From NCBI GenBank assembly GCA_029168955.1, contig JAPDOI010001171.1, forward strand, positions 150,005 through 214,004: a DNA stretch of 64,000 bases. Direction: 5' to 3'. This document shows positions 60,545 to 64,000 of the stretch, piece after piece (positions within the stretch are counted from its first letter, which is position 1; each line of letters starts with the position of its first letter). Below the pieces are notes generated by a model. That model ran no database searches. It saw only the letters and a list, made by a program, of their open reading frames with translations, and was not told the DNA's origin. The position numbers and the translations under genes are program-made. The DNA comes from Aplectana chamaeleonis. Its lineage: Eukaryota > Nematoda > Chromadorea > Rhabditida > Cosmocercidae.

Positions 60545-63500
60545 ACTTTCCACGACGTCCTGATGATGTCAGAAAATGCCCTATGCACTTGGCACCACCT
60601 TGGCACGACGTCCTGATGACGTCACCAGATGCTTTATGCCCTTGGCACGACATCCTGATGACGTCATCAGATGCCCTATGTACTTTACATGACACCCTGA
60701 TGACGTCATCAGATGCCCTATGTACTTTACATGAAACCTTGATGACGTCATCAGATGCCCTATGTACTTTACATGACATCCTGATGACGTCATCAGATGC
60801 CCTATGTACTTTACATGACACCCTGATGACGTCACCAGATGCCCTATGTACTTTACATGACATCTTGATGACGTCATCAGATGCCCTATGTGCTTTACAT
60901 AACACCCTTATGACGTCATCAGATGCCCTATGTACTTTACATGACACCCTGATGACGTCATCAGATGCCCTATGTACTTTACATGACACCCTGATGACGT
61001 CATCAGAAGCCCTATGTACTTTACATGACACCCTGATGACGTCATGAGATGCCCTATGTACTTTACATGACACCCTGATGACGTCATCAGATGCCCTATG
61101 TACTTTACATGACACCCTGATGACGCCATCAGATGCCCTGTGTACTTTACATGACATCCTGATGTCGTCATCAGATGCCCTATATACTTTACATGACACC
61201 CTGATGACGTCATCAGATGCCCTATGTACTTTACATGACACCCTTATGACGTCATCAGTTGCCCTATGTACTTTACATGACACCCTGATGACGTCATCAG
61301 ATGCCCTATGTACTTTACATGACACCCTGATGACGTCATCAGATGCCCTATGTACTTTACATGACACCCTGATGACGTCATCAGATGCCCTATGTACTTT
61401 ACATGACATCCTGATGACGTCATCAGATGCCCTATGTACTTTACATGACACCCTGATGACGTCATCAGATGCCCTATGTACTTTACATGACATCCTGATG
61501 ACGTCTTCAGATGCCCTATGTACTTTACATGACACCCTGATGACGTCATCAGATGCCTTATGTACTTTAAATGACACCCTGATGACGTCATCAGATGCCC
61601 TATGTACTTTACATGACATCCTGATGACGTCATCAGATGCCCTATGTACTTTACATGACATCCTGATGACGTCATCAGATGCCCTATGTACTTTACATGA
61701 CACCCTGATGACGTCACCAGATGCCCTATGTACTTTACATGACATCTTGATGACGTCATCAGATGCCCTATGTGCTTTACATGACACCCTTATGACGTCA
61801 TCAGATGCCCTATGTACTTTACATGACACCCTGATGACGTCATCAGATGCCCTATGTACTTTACATGACACCCTGATGACGTCATCAGAAGCCCTATGTA
61901 CTTTACATGACACCCTGATGACGTCATCAGATGCCCTATGTACTTTACATGACACCCTGATGACGTCATCAGATGCCCTATGTACTTTACATGACACCCT
62001 GATGACGCCATCAGATGCCCTGTGTACTTTACATGACATCCTGATGTCGTCATCAGATGCCCTATGTACTTTACATGACACCCTGATGACGTTATCAGAT
62101 GCCCTATGTACTTTACATGACACCCTTATGACGTCATCAGATGCCCTATGTACTTTACATGACACCCTGATGACGTCATCAGATGCCCTATGTACTTTAC
62201 ATGACACCCTGATGACGTCATCAGATGCCCTATGTACTTTACATGACACCCTGATGACGACATCCTGATGACGTCATCAGATTCCCTATGTACTTTACAT
62301 GACACCCTGATGACGTCATCAGCTGCCCTATGTCCTTTACATGCCATCCTGATGACGTCATCAGATGCCTTATGTACTTTAAATGACACCCTGATGACGT
62401 CATCAGATGCCCTATGTACTTTACATGACATCCTGATGACGTCATCAGATGCCCTATGTACTCTTCTACATGACACCCCTGATGACGTCATCAGATGCCC
62501 TGTGTACTTTACATGACAATCCTGATGTCGTCATCAGATGCCCTATGTACTTTCTTTACATGACACCCCTGATGACGCTCATCAGATGCCCTATGTACTT
62601 TGCTAGCATGACACCCTTATGACGTCATCAGTTGCCCTATGTACTTTAACAGTGACACCCTGATGACGTCATCAGGATGCCCTATGTGCACTTCTACATG
62701 ACATTTCCTGAATAGACGTCATCAGATGCCCTATGTGTACTTTAACATGACACCCTGATGACGCCATCAGATGCCCTATGTACTTTACACATGACATCCT
62801 TGATGACGCCATCAGATGCCCTATGTACTTTTTGACATGATTGATTTCCTGATGACGTCATCAGGATGCCCTATGTACTTTACATGACATCCTGATGACG
62901 TCTCTTCAGATGCCCTATGTACTTTACATGACACCCCTGATGACGCGTCATCAGATGCCTTATGTACTTTTTAAATGACAGCCTTCTGATGACGTCATCA
63001 GATGCTCCTATGTACTTTACATGACATATCCTGATGACGTCATCAGATGCCCTATGTAACTTTACATGACATCGCCCTGATGACGTCACCAGATGCTCCT
63101 ATGTACTTTACATGACATCTTGATGACGTCATCAGATGCCCTATGTAAGCTTTACATGACAATCCCCTATGACGTCATCAGATGCCCTATGTACTTTACT
63201 GATGACACCCTGATGACGTCATCAGATGCCCTATGTACTTCACATGACACCCCTGATGACGTCATCAGATGCTCCTATGTATCTTTAGTCGATGACACCC
63301 TGATGACGTCATCAGAAGCCCTATGTACTTTGGCGATGGCGACACCCTGATGACGTCATCAGATGCCCTATGTACTTTTGAGCATGACACCCTGATGACG
63401 TCACCAGATGCCCTATGTACTTTACATGACACCCTGATGACGTCATCAGATGCCCTGTGTACTTTACATGACACCCTGATGACGTCATCAGATGCCCTAT

Positions 63501-64000
63501 GTAACTTTACATGACACCCTGATGACGTCATCAGATGCCCTATGTACTTTGCGCATGACACCCTGGATGACGCGTCATCAGATGCCCTATGTACTATTAC
63601 ATGACACCTGATGCGACGTCATCAGATGCCCTATGTACTTTACATGACACCCTGATGACGCCACATCAGATGCCCTATGTACTTTATGCTATGACACCCT
63701 GATGACGTCATCAGATGCCTCTATGTACTTTTTACATGATTGAGCATCCTGATGACGTCATCAGATGCCCTATGTACTTTACATGACACCCTGATGACGT
63801 CATCAGATGCCCTATGTACTTTTGGCGCATGACATCCTGATGACGTCATCAGATGCCCTATGTACTTTTTACATGACACCCTGATGACGTCATCAGATGC
63901 CTTCCATGTACTTTACATGACACCCCTTGATGACGTCATCAGATGCTCCTATGTACTTTACATGAACATCCTGATGACGTCATCAGATGCCCTGCGTAAT
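60545..64000. repeat. 42-bp satellite with a CRE-like palindrome in each unit
   Basis: About 80 head-to-tail units; each holds the 16-bp palindrome CTGATGACGTCATCAG followed by ATGCCCTATGTACTTTACAT and GACA(C/T)C. Up to 62245 units are exactly 42 bp with substitutions only. At 62246-62262 one unit is 28 bases short. After about 62460 single-base and few-base insertions become common. The first two units (60545-60650) are degenerate, as expected at an array edge. The 568-codon minus-strand and 396-codon plus-strand frames are artefacts of the 3-divisible period. The array runs off the window. Confidence 0.95.

Noticed and set aside
60543..62249. 568-codon minus-strand ORF with a 14-residue repeat, and a 396-codon plus-strand ORF
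   Set aside because: Both strands and several frames are open only because the satellite unit is 42 bp with no stop codon in those frames. There is no start context, no splice sites and no non-repeat protein sequence.
60545..64000. CRISPR-like array
   Set aside because: Units are contiguous with no unique spacers and no cas genes, and the window is clearly eukaryotic. It is a satellite.

Overview
This is a eukaryotic, nematode-type window. The reverse transcriptase at 51.5-53.4 kb and the mariner transposase remnants resemble, from memory, hookworm (strongylid) families, so a hookworm such as Necator or Ancylostoma is my best guess; that is inference, not a database result. Coding sequence is very sparse. 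Almost everything else is transposon-derived, much of it nested.

The main result is a host gene on the minus strand running from at least 57.2 kb down to 30.4 kb. Seven small exons (57029-57201, 54268-54368, 45804-45851, 44518-44652, 41021-41104, 30819-30905, 30407-30544) join with compatible phases into the C-terminal ~250 residues of an exportin-5 (XPO5)-like karyopherin ending in a natural stop. Its introns reach 10 kb because they hold a CR1-type LINE, an RTE LINE, mariner/Tc1 and hAT elements and many TTAA-flanked MITEs. The 5' exons are not in the window or lie beyond the satellite at its right end. One further exon-like segment of unknown identity is on the plus strand at 1.70-1.83 kb.

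Layout. 0-14 kb: one candidate exon, MITEs, foldbacks, a 42-bp minisatellite and a LINE tail. 14.4-17.2 kb: a dead mariner containing a TTAA-type element that itself contains a hAT element. 17.3-23.6 kb: two abutting MITEs, a 1.26-kb hAT-like element and unremarkable DNA. 23.65-28.05 kb: a 4.4-kb nested palindrome. 28.3-60.4 kb: XPO5 exons with TE-filled introns, including a near-complete CR1 LINE (31.1-35.1 kb), an RTE LINE (50.3-53.4 kb) and a 21/84-bp minisatellite (55.3-55.7 kb). 60.55-64 kb: a 42-bp satellite whose every unit carries a 16-bp palindrome containing a CRE-like TGACGTCA; it continues past the window end.

The commonest mobile DNA is a group of non-autonomous elements of ~450-500 bp that start AGGCA, end TGCCT and are flanked by TTAA. 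I separate them as families A (AGGCAGTGTTCACGAT), B (AGGCACAGTCCAACC), C (AGGCACAGTACACC) and D (AGGCAGCATACACGCT). I found no transposase for them. No intact transposase or reverse transcriptase gene, no rRNA, no convincing functional tRNA and no CRISPR locus was seen.
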